Below, in pieces: positions 12,458 through 25,300 of a DNA stretch of 64,000 bases. A model generated the notes under the pieces. The model saw only the letters and a program-made list of their open reading frames with translations. It was not told where the DNA came from and made no database searches. The position numbers and the translations under genes are program-made. This DNA is from Lingula anatina (Eukaryota; Brachiopoda; Lingulata; Lingulida; Lingulidae). How positions within the stretch are numbered: position 1 is the first letter of the stretch; the number at the start of each line of letters is the position of its first letter. The stretch is taken from NCBI RefSeq assembly GCF_001039355.2, contig NW_019775902.1, forward strand, positions 581,612-645,611, in the 5' to 3' direction.

Positions 12458-15400
12458 AGAAGTGATGATTCAGGAAACAAGGATAAATTGTAAAGCCGGA
12501 CGATTTCGTTAATGGACAAACTAAGGTCATAAAACCAACCGTCACCTAATACTTTTACCGGTTACCTTTGATGTACATCAATGGTAACCAACTGTCAATT
12601 TATCTTGTTGACAAATGCATTTTCCAGTAAGGCCATCACGGCACATAAAAGTAAGACTTTAGGAGAAACAATCAGATAGTGTTCATTGTGAAATGTTCTA
12701 GATTCTAGAACGCTCACTCCACCCCCCCCCCCAACCCCTCAGCGTTCATCTCCTAATGCGTTTGCTTGGAGACTTAATAACTAAACACCCCTTATTGATA
12801 TGGTACAATGTGAGATGCAACAGTGTTAAAACTCATCAGTGCTAAAATGCGAACCATTCCAGGATTGGGTTACAAAGACTCAGATTTCGATGGCAAAGCT
12901 AAAAAGCATCACCCAGACTACCGTGTTGGACTTCTGGGAATGCTGGAACGTTCGGGGAATACTGCACGAGAACTGAAATTAAACGTGTTATTTGAGGTTT
13001 CGGCCTGTTCTTCAAAACCAGAACACCTGTTGTCTGCATATAAGATTGCAAGCAAGCAGATTGCATTTCTGTTTGAGCACTTTTATAACACATGGTTTGG
13101 ACATTGGGTATTTTGCTGGGATTCTACGGGAGGGCATGGGTTTTAGTGTAAATAGATTAGAAGAAGTATTAAAAAACAAACCATACGGCAAAACCAAGTA
13201 ATTGTATTTAGCTCAAAAGCTGCAGTTATAACATAATGGTGTTTTATGGCCACGAACGGCCATTGGATTTCTGCTGGCACTGCCGTCATGGCTAGCGCAC
13301 ATTTATCTAGTAAAGACAACAAAACGAATTATTTTAAGCGAGTACCTCTGGAAAGCCGACACCAATCGAAGTTTTCAGACGACATTTAGGAAGTCATTTC
13401 CATCCACAGGATATTATCAATTCACTGAACAAAAGTAAAGGATCGATCCGCTCTCGACGCTGCGAGCTAAATGTTCAATTTTTTATATTCATTTTTACTT
13501 TTCTGTTTGAATCCAATACATGATTGTTTATTCATTGCCACAACACATACACGGTAACCCGCAAATAATGTGTAAATCATGTTCAAGAGAAAACTTTTGA
13601 TTTAATATTCATAGTTAAAGATTTCTGTGTGCGGGGGCCGTGCTGAGGTGAGACATGCAGCAGAAGAGAAATGAAGTCAATGGCAAAGAACTTCAGTGCT
13701 AAATGTACGTGTCACACAAGACCAAAGACATGCTTAAGGACGCCTCCATTCTTTCAATTATACTTTGATGTCAATAAACATCATCATGCTAAAACGAAAG
13801 TCTTGTTTTCAACTACGGTCGGTTCAGCAATAGAAGCATTCTGATCATATCGTAAAGTTCTGTTCTATAAAATGCGCTAAGCTGTCTTGTTGGAAGATCA
13901 AATGTGAAGATAACGCAGTTGTCAATGGACTGTAATCCCTTTAGTTATTGTCGAAACCCCGCAGTTTTGTCGTGTCAGATTGTATATTTTCAAGAAATGC
14001 CGTTCACGGACACCTTGGCTCCGCCAGTCCTGGGTATGATTGCTGCATGCAGTGAATGCACTAAGACTCCGTTCACATGAAAAATCTATTTTCTAAAAAT
14101 CTATTTTCTATTCGCGGTATCTTGTGATCACTCCGAGCGCAGCCGAGAATTAATTACAGCTTTGGAAGTAACTGGCTCGCGCTGCCAGTAATTACGCCAC
14201 GGGGTATTCGGGGCACAGACCGTGATCACAAGATACCGCGAATAGAAAATAGATTTTTAGAAAATAGATTTTTCATGTGAACGAAGCCTAATTGCTGGTT
14301 TTTAAACTGTTGGAAGCAGGGCGGTGGTATGTGTCTGTAAAAGTACATGTTCTTCTTTCCGTCCAGGTGAACCTCATTCCTGTCATATTTCGATAGTTCG
14401 CAAACTTTCAACACAAACGTTCGGGATGAGAACATGTACATGTATAAATACCAAATTGACAGGTTAAGGTAAAACTCACCTCTCAAGGTTAACATTTCAG
14501 TTTTCATCTTTGCAAGAACGAGATATTCTTCATTATTTTCACAGAGAGATATTTGTTCGAGTTCACTCCAAGTATTAAACATGAGTGATTGTGATAGAAA
14601 TATCAATTTCAATATTTAATGCATGTTGCCATCTTTTGCATTTATTTCCGAATAGACCCTTGTATCGGAGATATACAGAGTTCTCACCGTGATTCGTGTT
14701 CTAATGGCCTAACCTTCAAATCCCAAATCAATATTAACTTCAGATTTTTGTAAGTTGTAACGCCTAGAGAACTAACAGAATGACATAAAACGGATGGTTT
14801 TCCATTCGAAGCACAACTTAATAGGCAATCTTGCCATTTGAAATTGATGCCAATGCGCAAATCGGGGATATCTCTATTGGTGGACCATTGCCTGTTTAAT
14901 TGGCCAGGATACCGCTGATGGTTGACCGATAGCGCGGCAGAAAAATAACAACTTAAGTGAAATCGTTGTTAACTTGACTGGATTTGGAACTAACAAATGG
15001 GAAATTATTCCCTATTGAATCAAGTCGCGTAATTAAATACATTCATTATAAACTGATGATAATGACACCCGTAGAAAGCTTTGACACCTTCGGTAAAAGT
15101 TCAGTTTTAATGCAAGGTGGCATTAACATAGCGTTATCGAGGCAGCGTTCCGTGGTTAATGTTTCCGGCCTTAGACGTCGTTTCTATATTGCTCAGGGAG
15201 AGATGTTTCATATTATGTTGGTATATAAACATAAATAGGTTATTCTCAGATGAAAAAAAAGGCAATTTGAATTTAATCATCAAATAATTGATTAACGTGG
15301 ACATGGGGGACTTTTGCATTAATCAAATTCCAGTTAAACATCTGTTTCGATCGAGTGGGGCGGACTTTTGGGAAATTGCAGTACTCTTTTGTATCAACTA

Positions 15401-17446
15401 CAAAACATAAAGAACTCGATTTTAAAGAAAGTGAGGTTTTTAAGTGCACTGTGTATTACCAAATGTAAAATGTTCCAATTTAATTACATGGTAAATAATT
15501 CAAGTGCCGCCCGCCTCTGTATTACGCTACACGTGATGTGGCAGCTTGTACGAGCATGACCTTGTAACTTAATGCTCTGCTCTCAGACAAAAGAAACTGT
15601 TTGCTAGGTAAAGTACGGCAATTATTTTTAAAATTTTCTATTTATTATTTCCCATTCATTTTTGTCGATCGTAGGTTCGTTCTCAAATCCGTAAACTGTA
15701 TTCAGAGCACGAAAAACCATCCATCTGCTACAGTTTTTTGAAAATAAAATACAACCAGGGAGTGGCAAAACTGTATGACGCAGAAGAAAATATTACGAGT
15801 AACTTATCATTCTTTTTATTAACTGCTAGAGACCTAACGATTTATCACAGTAAATACATGCATGTTGAATTTTGTTTGAAAACGGAGACGCTGCTTCTAT
15901 AGTTTGTAGATAGCCTGTATCGTTTACCTTGTCTTTGATCAGTACTTTTAATATGAATTTCTATTCATGATGTTTATAATTATCATTTCTGGGATGCATA
16001 TTCTTATGATGAACGCCTATGATTCGACCTTTCTTCGACCATACTTTGGCTTACATTGCGAACATACTGTAAATGGAAGCACGAATGAAAGACGATTCTA
16101 AATGATAATTGCTATAACTAAGGAGGACTCACAAAAAGGCACAAAAGCGCCATGCAAAGGCGAGTCGTATATAAACTTAATAATTTACAATGCTAACACT
16201 TGTTATCGGATACGTTTTCGAGCAAGAGAGAACAAATGAGTTTGGCATTAACTTTGAGCCCAGTTTATAAGTCATTTACGCCCAAACAATATCAGTAGTG
16301 GTTCATTTCTCTAAGAAATAGGGTCGGCTTTACAAAGAACAAATACATGTAAATGTCTAATATTTCAGAACGATTATTACCGTATTCTTATTATCTATAT
16401 CTCTGTTTACCGTGTGTCTAAATGGACGACTCTTATTATCGGTGCTTAAGTGAAAGCTCTTTATTAAGATTTCCGCGTGAAACGTGGCCTGTTGATAATT
16501 CACTCGACAGATGAATCAAAAGCATGACTATACATTTTAATAAGTTAACACAGCGGTTAATAGAGAACGCAAACGAGTCAATTTATGACACCAATTCCTC
16601 ATTTAACTTTTTCGTCTTGTCTTTGTCGATAGCCTATTCTATTCTTGAAGTTATTGAATTCATCAAAAGTTAACGAACATGTTCAAAAACGTTTGGACTT
16701 GTGCAAGAGCTCCAATTTTAACCTTCTTCATATTTCATCAATTTCAATACAATGCAGACATTCATACCAAAATGGATTTAAGCACACATGTAAGAACCGT
16801 GTAAAACCATTCGGATGTAATTGTTTTATAAAAATATTGTTCTTGCCATATACTTTAATTTTCATTCTGCAGTACCAATCTACGATTTTTTTTCTTAAAT
16901 TTGTGTAATTTAGAAAAATAACAATTTTTGCAGATTTACAGTTTATTCCACGCGATGTTCTCATTATGTGAAAAGATTCATCCAGCCCGCATTAGGCGAG
17001 AAACATTCTATACTGCTCGTGATGTGTGAGCTTAAAAATAGGTACATGTATATTGCATGTTTACAAGGCCAATCTAATGATTAGAACATTCTCTTCACCT
17101 TAAAAACCTTATAGCCCAAAACACGGTGCCCGACTATAAAAAAAAAACGCAACGGCACTTAGCGATCATTTTAAGATTCTTAAAAGAACTCTCCATGCCA
17201 TGATAAAAGGTCTTATTATTTTCTACATAGCAAATAAGACAAAAGAAAGAAATATCCATATGTTATATTAATGTCCATATTTAACGGCGACGTTTAATTA
17301 AAGTATGCTCTAGTGGACTAATGTACTTTACTGATACAGTGAACTCGATGCGAAGAACGTTTACTTCAGTAAATATAACATAAGGAAAACTTACCAGAAA
17401 CCAACAGCACGGTAACGACGGTCACCAACGTCGCTGAATGTCTCAT
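1335..17446 (-). CDS. Nicotinic acetylcholine receptor-like subunit, 5' part (4 exons; runs off the left edge)
   Basis: Partial Cys-loop ligand-gated channel subunit. Four minus-strand exons join in frame: 17446-17395 (signal peptide), 5479-5316, 1859-1815 and 1441-1335, with intron phases 1, 0, 0 and an outgoing phase 2. The joined ~122 residues give a hydrophobic leader (LVTVVTVLLVSA), then the amino-terminal helix and loop of nicotinic receptors (KKMLLERYDRSTRPVKN, compare the family's L-x-x-YDKxVRPVxN), a beta strand ending YHILDT, a 15-residue exon opening DEKFQ, and the WRDEHLTWN...IWVPDVVINN segment that matches the family's 'W-x-D-x-x-L-x-W' and 'IW-x-PD' motifs. The third exon is exactly 45 bp, the usual size of that exon in animal nicotinic genes. 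Cys loop, transmembrane helices and agonist-loop C are not in the window, so alpha or non-alpha type cannot be told. The family forms pentameric cation channels in the plasma membrane. Confidence 0.88.
1815..1859 (-). CDS. Receptor subunit exon 3, 45 bp micro-exon
   Basis: Bounded by TTCGTAG and GTAAGTTA, phase 0 on both sides. It encodes 15 residues beginning DEKFQ, at the place where vertebrate nicotinic genes have a 45 bp exon beginning DEKNQ. It was found by reading, not by an open frame. Confidence 0.85.
5316..5479 (-). CDS. Receptor subunit exon 2 (amino-terminal helix)
   Basis: A TTGCAG acceptor lies just above 5479 and a GTGAGT donor just below 5316; the length is 164 bp, entering in phase 1 and leaving in phase 0. 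It encodes the helix and first loop with YDRSTRPVKN, the most recognisable nicotinic stretch in the window. A + strand open frame over the same bases is a shadow. Confidence 0.88.
5566..5696. repeat. CT-rich tract and CA repeat
   Basis: Long (CT)n-rich tract followed by ACACACACAC, next to receptor exon 2 on its upstream side. Open frames over it are low-complexity. Confidence 0.85.
8588..8628. repeat. GA microsatellite
   Basis: Interrupted (GA)n run in the large receptor intron. Confidence 0.85.
10538..10660. repeat. Compound ATT/AGT trinucleotide repeat
   Basis: (ATT)n passes into a longer interrupted (AGT)n. Overlapping frames giving poly-Ile, poly-Ser or poly-Thr are artefacts of it. 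Confidence 0.9.
12416..12456. repeat. CA microsatellite
   Basis: About 20 CA units. Confidence 0.9.
12560..12589. repeat. 30 bp near-perfect palindrome
   Basis: GGTTACC, TTGATGTACATCAA and GGTAACC form a palindrome with one mismatched pair, in intron 1 of the receptor subunit. Confidence 0.6.
14064..14288. mobile_element. Foldback MITE with near-perfect ~65 bp arms
   Basis: The left arm CGTTCACATGAAAAATC, the doubled AATCTATTTTCTA and CGCGGTATCTTGTGATCAC are mirrored exactly on the right. TA flanks both ends (14062-14063, 14289-14290), as expected for a TA target duplication. It lies in intron 1 of the receptor subunit. The spacer between the arms is ~90 bp. Confidence 0.88.
17395..17446 (-). 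CDS. Receptor subunit exon 1 (start codon and signal peptide)
   Basis: The ATG complement is at 17446-17444. Seventeen codons, MRHSATLVTVVTVLLVS, precede a phase-1 GTAAG donor. The donor phase matches the phase-1 acceptor of the exon at 5479. The leader is short and hydrophobic; cleavage probably falls in the next exon, near LHS/VCA. The intron to exon 2 is about 12 kb, which lowers certainty slightly. Confidence 0.75.
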
Positions 17447-17449
17447 TTT

Positions 17450-19337
17450 CACGAAGAAAGGTATGTCTGACTGTGATTAAGTCCAGTTTAATTCCAGCTT
17501 GGTGTACATGCGTGTTAAGACGCTCAATAATTGGTATTAGGACAGTTTGTCTGATCGCCTCCGTGGTTTAAGTGGCTCTGTGCACTGATTGGATGGCGGC
17601 AGCTCCACTCAGTGACGACACCAAGGCGCAGCAAATTAGTTGTTGGATTCAAGACGCCAGTTTTTCAACAGCGGGCTCTGAAGAAGAATCGCACAGCTGG
17701 TTAACCTTATGGCCCGTTCAGCTTTCACGTCTTAGATAAATACAATAATGTTTTCAATTGATGGGAAGGTTCCTAATGACAAACAGTTGCTTTGACTGTC
17801 ATTGACTCGGCAGAAAATGAGACTATTTGAAAGTGCGCTGTTTGTTGATGCAGGTAGTAATGTACACACAATGGACATAGATTCTTCATGTAAAAATATA
17901 GCATTGTCAAAAGCGCATCAAAGACCCAAGGACCCAAGGAATATCGACGCACATAGCCATGCATTGACGCATTATTTACAGATACAAAGACATACAGATC
18001 TGCCTCAGTAGAAGACGTATGCCTGGGCTATCATTTCGTCATGCATTTTACTTTGTTCCCTTGGTCTGAAAAAAAAAGTACAACTCAAATATTGTTGTAT
18101 TATCATATAATTTAACACTAACGTATGATTTAACACACGTTTCGAATAAATTCACGCCTTCATATACATTCAGCCCAGCACTCTTTTCATTTCCATCTAG
18201 GTAGTTTAGCAGGTGGGGTAATGAACTTTTACAATCCAAGTAATTAAGTTTAATATGAATTAGTGTATGTGATGTATGATATGCCCTCACACTGCACCCA
18301 CTACATTTGGATTAAATAAAACTAATCAAATTAATAAAGACCAAAAACATAATCTTGTAAACAGTGTCTCTTCCAGAACTTTTTATAAAGCATGCGTCTT
18401 CTGTTTGTATCCCTTGTTTCACCTTGAGCAGTCTCTCTGCGACTTTTACGCGTATGTTTTAAATATGACCACGGCGTCCACGCCAACGTCAGGATATCGC
18501 CCTTGTACTACATGAGCAACCGCCATGCTCTAACACTCATTTGTCCCTCTAAGGAAACTTGGCGCATTTTATAGTCGAAAAAAGATTACCAAGTACCCGT
18601 AATGGCGGTCTTAGGGGGTATAAGCTAGACCAAACATTAAAGCACACACTGGAACTAATATGATAAAATAGATCAAATATCTCCTTCAAAAGTGAACATG
18701 ATGCCACTAAAATAGGTGTTATAATTATGTAAATCAATTAACTTATTAAAGAAAAAGAATTCAAACCAAAAGACGCATGTGGCCCAAGGCTGCTCAGAAG
18801 GTTCAGAATTTGAATACATTTAAATAAAAAGCCCTATCTAAGCTTTGGTCTCAGTATCAGGTTTCTGGTCAGCTGTTCAGAAATCGATCGTGACATTGTA
18901 TCCACAGATAATCTTGTAAGAACTAACGAGGATTCGAAGTACCAAGATACAGTGTACATTAACATAAAGCAATTTCTCTTTCGTGGCTTTTTTACGTGCG
19001 CTTTGATTTACTACAGTTAGAACACGGTAATAGCTGGATTTGTCACGCGTGGAATGCCTTTATGTGGGCACAAACAATAGTTACTGGAATGATTCAAACA
19101 ATTACAAGAGCAGACATAATAGAGTTGTCTGTGGACACCAAAGAAAGAAATCCCTGTGACGATGTGCCCATGTCCATGTTTGATTTCCTGTTCTTCTTTC
19201 TTTATTTGTTTTAATCTTTTCATTTAATTTAATCATTTACAGGTTTGCCAGTCATTTATTCCTGTCGTTATTTTATATTTTTTCTATTATGTCATTCTTC
19301 TTGATCTTAATTTATTATTATTATTATTATTATTGTT

Positions 19338-19398
<61 letters not shown>

Positions 19399-22300
19399 TT
19401 AATCAAAATATCTGTGAGACAACACAAAAGTGTGGGGGCAGCTGATCTGGCTGGAGAAGGAGGCTACGGTTCAAGAGTCCATTATAACACTGCAATCACC
19501 GCTTTCCGACAGTACGCTAGAAAAGCTTAACGCCCGTGCCAAACAAAAATAATGAAAGAGATGATATTAGTATAAAGTCACCCTGTAATTTCCCTGGCAG
19601 AGTATTGATTAAGACCACGTTCAGAGAATTGTGAAACACACTGTAATTCCTCCAGCAGATTATTGATTCACTCTGACTTCGACTGTAATTTTCTGCAATT
19701 TTCCGCGGGCGCAAGTTCATGAAATAAAGGCTATAAATTTGATTCTATGTAAGCAAATTACGATGTTCATTGACCAGTATCCTGAAAACACAACTGCAGA
19801 CTTTTACGTGCTGAAGAGTTTTGTTAGGGTGATCTCACTGTGGTAAAAAGTCCTAAAGCCTCAGATATTCAAAAGAATAGTTTTGAAATATAAATTGTGC
19901 CATTCATGTTTAATCTTTATCATTTATGGTTCCACCTGTCCTGTACACGAGAACAAGTCTAAGTAACGTCCAAAATGTTTTTTTCCGATATTAACATTTT
20001 CCTATGAGTTGTATATAATTCACGCATTTTACACGAACTGCTGTACATTTTACACCATTAGACCTAAAATTTAGATCTGTTTCTCTATGTGATTTGGTAT
20101 AGAAAATAATCACCTGTGCACAAGCTAAACAGATGTCGTAAGGCAAGATGGTGTGTTATTTAACAGTAAGAGGTTTGTTTCTCGATGCCCTTTTATATTC
20201 GACCTCCTACAACACTGAATACGTTAACATTAGCATTAGAGCTACAAACATTGATTCCAAAATATTTGGTGGTTTTATAAACAAGTTGAGATGAGTTAGT
20301 GATTTTGCGCATTGTGAAAGCAAGTATACAAAACTATTAAACTAATATAAATCGAGGTAGGCAATACTTTGTAAACTCTTCTAGAATAATTTACTCTTTG
20401 AAAATGTTATTCATTTTCATAAAATACAACATCAATGGTGAAGGGAGGTATTTCACTTCCATTAAATTCATCTGCATTTGATGATCGTGGGGCATTAATT
20501 ACGCATTTTGATGATTTGTAATTGCTATTTACGATTTCCTTCCCTCGAGAGACGACTTCTCCATTATAGGTTTCATTAGTTTAATTTTACATTATATAAG
20601 TCGTTTTATAACGCTCACCCTTTAATATCCGTATATGTATAGTGCATAAGGACGCGGTTGACTCGTTTTCTGCGTATAGCTGACCAGTCAATTGGTGTTA
20701 GGTATGTGTAGGTAAAGCAAAGCTTGATTTGCCCGCAGTGGTATTTATCTCAAACCTTAAGACACAATCGAAAGTAATATGTCTGTCAATAAGGGACAAG
20801 GGTCATGAGTCTTGGTGGCTGTACTTAATGTTGAATAGGTCAAATCATCACTATTATAAATCCAAATTGTAAAAAGCATGCCACTGACGAAACCAACAGG
20901 GACAAACTGACGCGACTGGCCATTTGACCGCCAGTTCACACCATTTTATTGTATAAACCGGGGCTGCGTCCATGAAGTGTTAATCCGGTTCGTTTCTGCT
21001 CTTTGGCCACAATTGCTGCAATCGGTGACTATCTATGCCATATCCTATCCATTTCCAGCCAGGAAACCTTTCTACCGGTCAAATGACTTGTCTCTGATAA
21101 GTGAGCGTAACACCAGATCGTTGGCTGATTGCCGCATTGATGGTTTCTTGCATGCCGTTCTGACAAATGCACCGTCCTAAAGGACAAAAATCTAAAGAGG
21201 AATGAGGGAGAAAGCGAAACACTCATTTACAAAGGATTGTGTGTACATTTATCTCAATCCCCTTCGACCCAGACGTATTTTATTTGGATGTATTGGTGTA
21301 TGCCCTGCATTTTGAGCAAAAGCAACATGTAAGCAGATCTAAGACCTCATTGTATGTCGGTACTTGTATTCCGAATCGGCCAAGAGATTTTGATACTAAG
21401 ACACATTCGATACGTTAGTCAATGTAATGTTCGATGGAAATGTTATTGCAAATGGCACCGGGTTCAAAAACACGACACTAAGACTGAAACAATGATCTGA
21501 TAACTGTCTAAGTGACGCGCATGGTTTAGCGTCCGGGAAAAGGTTTATCGCTCGTCCTAAATATATCAGCAGACGAGGAACACACTAATTCTGTCATTAA
21601 GGAATCTGGAAGTGTTCAATTAAGTGGAGATCTAAAATTGCCCTGTGTCGGAACTCCAACTAAAAACCTAAACTGTCTTGGTACCCGTCTTTTTTGTATC
21701 CCTGCTAACAGATTCAATTTTTCGCACACTCCGATTATTTTATTTCAAATTTTAGTTTAGTGATGGAATGTATTGGTGTTGTTGCCCCCCCCCCCCTTAT
21801 ATTTCTACAGCCTAGACTTAAGTGATAGTCCATACGCGGCTATGCAAGAATTGAGCTCTTGGCATTACGGTTTCACTGCTGAAACGAAGTAAATTGACTC
21901 GGTGTATGTCATGGGTAACAATCAATACTGTTATATAATCTAAAACTCTTCTGGTGTCTACGGATAAGGTCCCTGCTGTTAAAAGGACTAAAGACTGACT
22001 TAATGAGATATCATGGACTAAAGAACGATTTTTCGGATTCCAAACCTTTAAATTGCACGCCATCTTTACTAATTATACACATCACAAATCCTGTATACAC
22101 TGTACCAGTAAGACTTTTGATTGTACGATATGATCACTGTGGTTTTCTTACCCTCAAGGACTTAGGGCATCAAGAAAATGAGTGGAGGGGCAACACTCTG
22201 GGCCTTACTGGTAGCATTATGGACCACTGCTGTTTAAATCTGTGATACAAACCTGGTAATATGGTTGAAAATAATTAATGTTCCTGACTGGTATAAATAA

Positions 22301-25300
22301 GCTGGTTTGGTATATGTAAAACCCCTATAGGTTGGCTGGTATACTCTTCGTGATCTGTGTGGAATAAACCTAAGATCGGCCTAGATATATCTGCTCTCAA
22401 ATGCTTCATTATCTAACTACTATTACTTGCAATTTTTGAAATATGTCCTATAAAGCAAGACATATAAAGAGCAGGGTAAGTACGATGTGAGTCAACTTGG
22501 CGTTTCATGGGCACATTTCGCTAAATAAGCCTTATACATGTAAGTATTAGATGCATTTGACAGATGTACTTTTTGGGCCATAGATTCAGAGAAAACGTAA
22601 CACAGTTTGCTCCGAATTGGACTGGTATTACATTGGTGACTAGAATGATTACCGTAATGTGCAAAAAAGGGAGAGGAAACCGCACTTAGTTTGCGAAACT
22701 GTTGAAACGTTTCATGGCCTACGGTTGGTTAAATACGCGATTGTCTGACTCAGCCCACTGTACAAAAAGCCGCCATATAGCACGGAACCCTTTATCTTAT
22801 TGCACAGAACTTGGTAGCTTTTGCAGTGAGTACCGGACATATGATTTATCCCCGTAGGAATCCATTCTAACTTCAGTTATCTCACGGAACTTAACTAGTG
22901 TGACAGGAATGCTAGTCCTAGAAAAGGAATTCCAAGGTCCCATTTATTTAGTACAGGCTAGCCAGGGTTAGCTGGAGTATCGGGTCGGTATATGGGTCTA
23001 ATGTCATATGTACAAAATAATGGGGAGCAAACCACGGTTCCTAGCGTGCACACAAGCTTTGCGGCTAGCAAAACCTTAAGAATAGATTTCATGAAATGTT
23101 CAAATATCTACATATTTTACCAATATATTGTACTATTACCCATTTCAAATATATGATCTACACTTTTGATAAAAAAACTGCACTCATTCAAAAAGGAATT
23201 AATAAGAGAGATCGCATTTATGTGACCAGAGTCTGATTACAACACCCCAGCTCTCCGCCAAGGTTTCTCTTCTACGTACATGGAGATTCCCACACTGTGT
23301 TTCAGATTGCCTCGTTAACTTCTGTATATCGCCCTGGGATGGGACTCTATTCCCCAATCACTCAACCTCTTCACTATTAAGCGCTTGATTTCTATTTAGA
23401 TAGGACGCAACTAGGAAAAAACACGCACTTGTTTATAATCGATATATTCAGGGACGTAGTGGATTAATTAAACAGTTTAAGGCGGAAGAGAGGAGTTAGT
23501 CAAAATTGCAACGAAATCAACGTCAACGCGGGTTAAGTGAGCGAGCAGATGTAATACGTCGGTGATGCAGTGTCGTAGTTGCTTGCCTGGATTACTAGTG
23601 GCAATAAAAACCGAAACTAGCTGGTTCCACCATGTTCTTCATTAAAACACTCAGCATAATGCGAGCGATGTTTGCGCGTGATATGTATGCAAATGACATG
23701 CAGCTCACCAAACAAGGTGAAATTATACTTTTGTCATCTGTAATAGTTTTCCAGCTATGAATAAAGGAGATCCCTAATCACAGATCCAGGGGAAAGTCCC
23801 CACAGCGGTTTGGTGACACGGACACTAATGCAACGTGGGAGTCAATACGGGTGATTTTTGCCCTTGGGAAGGAAATAAACTGAAATATAATCTGGGCGCT
23901 GTGCTGCATGGTTTACGTAGGTGTGATGTAACTACAGCAGCTCAGAAAATGGTTCACTCTGATTTTTACACTCTGACTGACAGACGTTCACCAATCGATA
24001 ACTCAGTTTGACCCACTCTGAGCCCCAGTCCGATTGCTCTAGCTAGCTCAACAATCGCAATCAGACTCAGTTGCGGTAGAGGAATCGCATCAAAGAGCTG
24101 TCACTTATGATGGCCTTGTACAGGGCGATAAATAAGCTTGTATGTAGAGATATATGAGTAAAATAGCCTATACTATACGAGTTCGATTTTTTTTGCTTTT
24201 TCAAACAACTTGAGAGAGATTGCCACATGTGAACTCGTGCCTGCGCATAACATACACGCATCTAGACATTTTCCGAGCTCTCTTATCGCTTTGAAAAGGA
24301 ACAAAGAATCGATCTGTCTTAAATCTATACCTGAGAAAAACACAGTCTATAAGCATATTTGTTTCATGGTTATCAATCACCATGCCTTATTCTAGATACG
24401 ATGCTATTCAAAACACACTGATGACGCATGCGCACTTGCGCTTATGTGGACCTGTTTAACACATTCATACATAGTTGAATAAAGCATGTTACTGGCCTGA
24501 CCCAGATACGGGCTGTGTGATGAAAGTACCGATAAACTTACACGATGTGTACATTTTTAGTACAAAGAAATAAATCAATTCCATTTCCGCTATCTTATTT
24601 ACGTTTTGAAGTTCATGAAAAGTAAATGAAGCAGTGACATTAACGTGGCAAGTTAGACTTGACAGACTCTCGTACCGAGTGCCAACAGTGTAAAACTCAA
24701 TGTAAATTACATGCTGTCCCAGGATACATGTAACCCAAGAACGTAGATGCCATTTATTTTCTGTTTCTTAGTACTTCTAAATTCTACGGGCGAAGTTGTT
24801 GATGACTTTGATGCACTCTTCTGTTGGTATAGCTGTTAGTTTTTGTGTGACTGCTGCTCTGGGGTGACGTGTGGGTTGTTCCTGTAGACTCGTTCCTTCA
24901 GATGTCCCTTAAGATAAAAAATCTGGAGGTTCAGGTCACGGCTTAGATAAAAACACAGGCACAAAATGTAATGTAGTGTTCTTTACATAACAGTTACACC
25001 GCCATTAATTTAATGTTGTTTTGAATTTACAAGTGATTCATTTATAAAGAATATGGACAGTGTCGAGGGCAAAGTCTCAAAGGAAAAATGCCACTTTGAT
25101 TATCTACTCAGTGGCATGTTCTCTCTCTTTCTCTCTCCTTCATACTCGGTATGGGATACCTTGGTTTCCAATTTCATTTTTGTTTTTTGACCACCATTTA
25201 TTAGAGCTATGCCATCAATCACTCCTGATCTCAGTGTTAATAAGAGTGACAATCATGTCGATTGTCTTAGGGGCATCGGTTCATTTCGCGAGGGGGTTTA

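Larger units (their letters stand above)
5480..17394. other. Large first intron of the receptor subunit
   Basis: About 11.9 kb. Apart from the repeats listed, I see several mid-length open frames (8903-9355 plus, 12823-13146 plus, 14481-14612 minus) with no supporting splice context or recognisable domain. The last ends at a GTGAGT and could be an unlinked exon. Nothing else is supported. Confidence 0.6.

Noticed and set aside
12823-13146. 107-codon plus-strand frame with overlapping minus frames
   Set aside because: No supporting signals; frames open on both strands suggest composition rather than coding.
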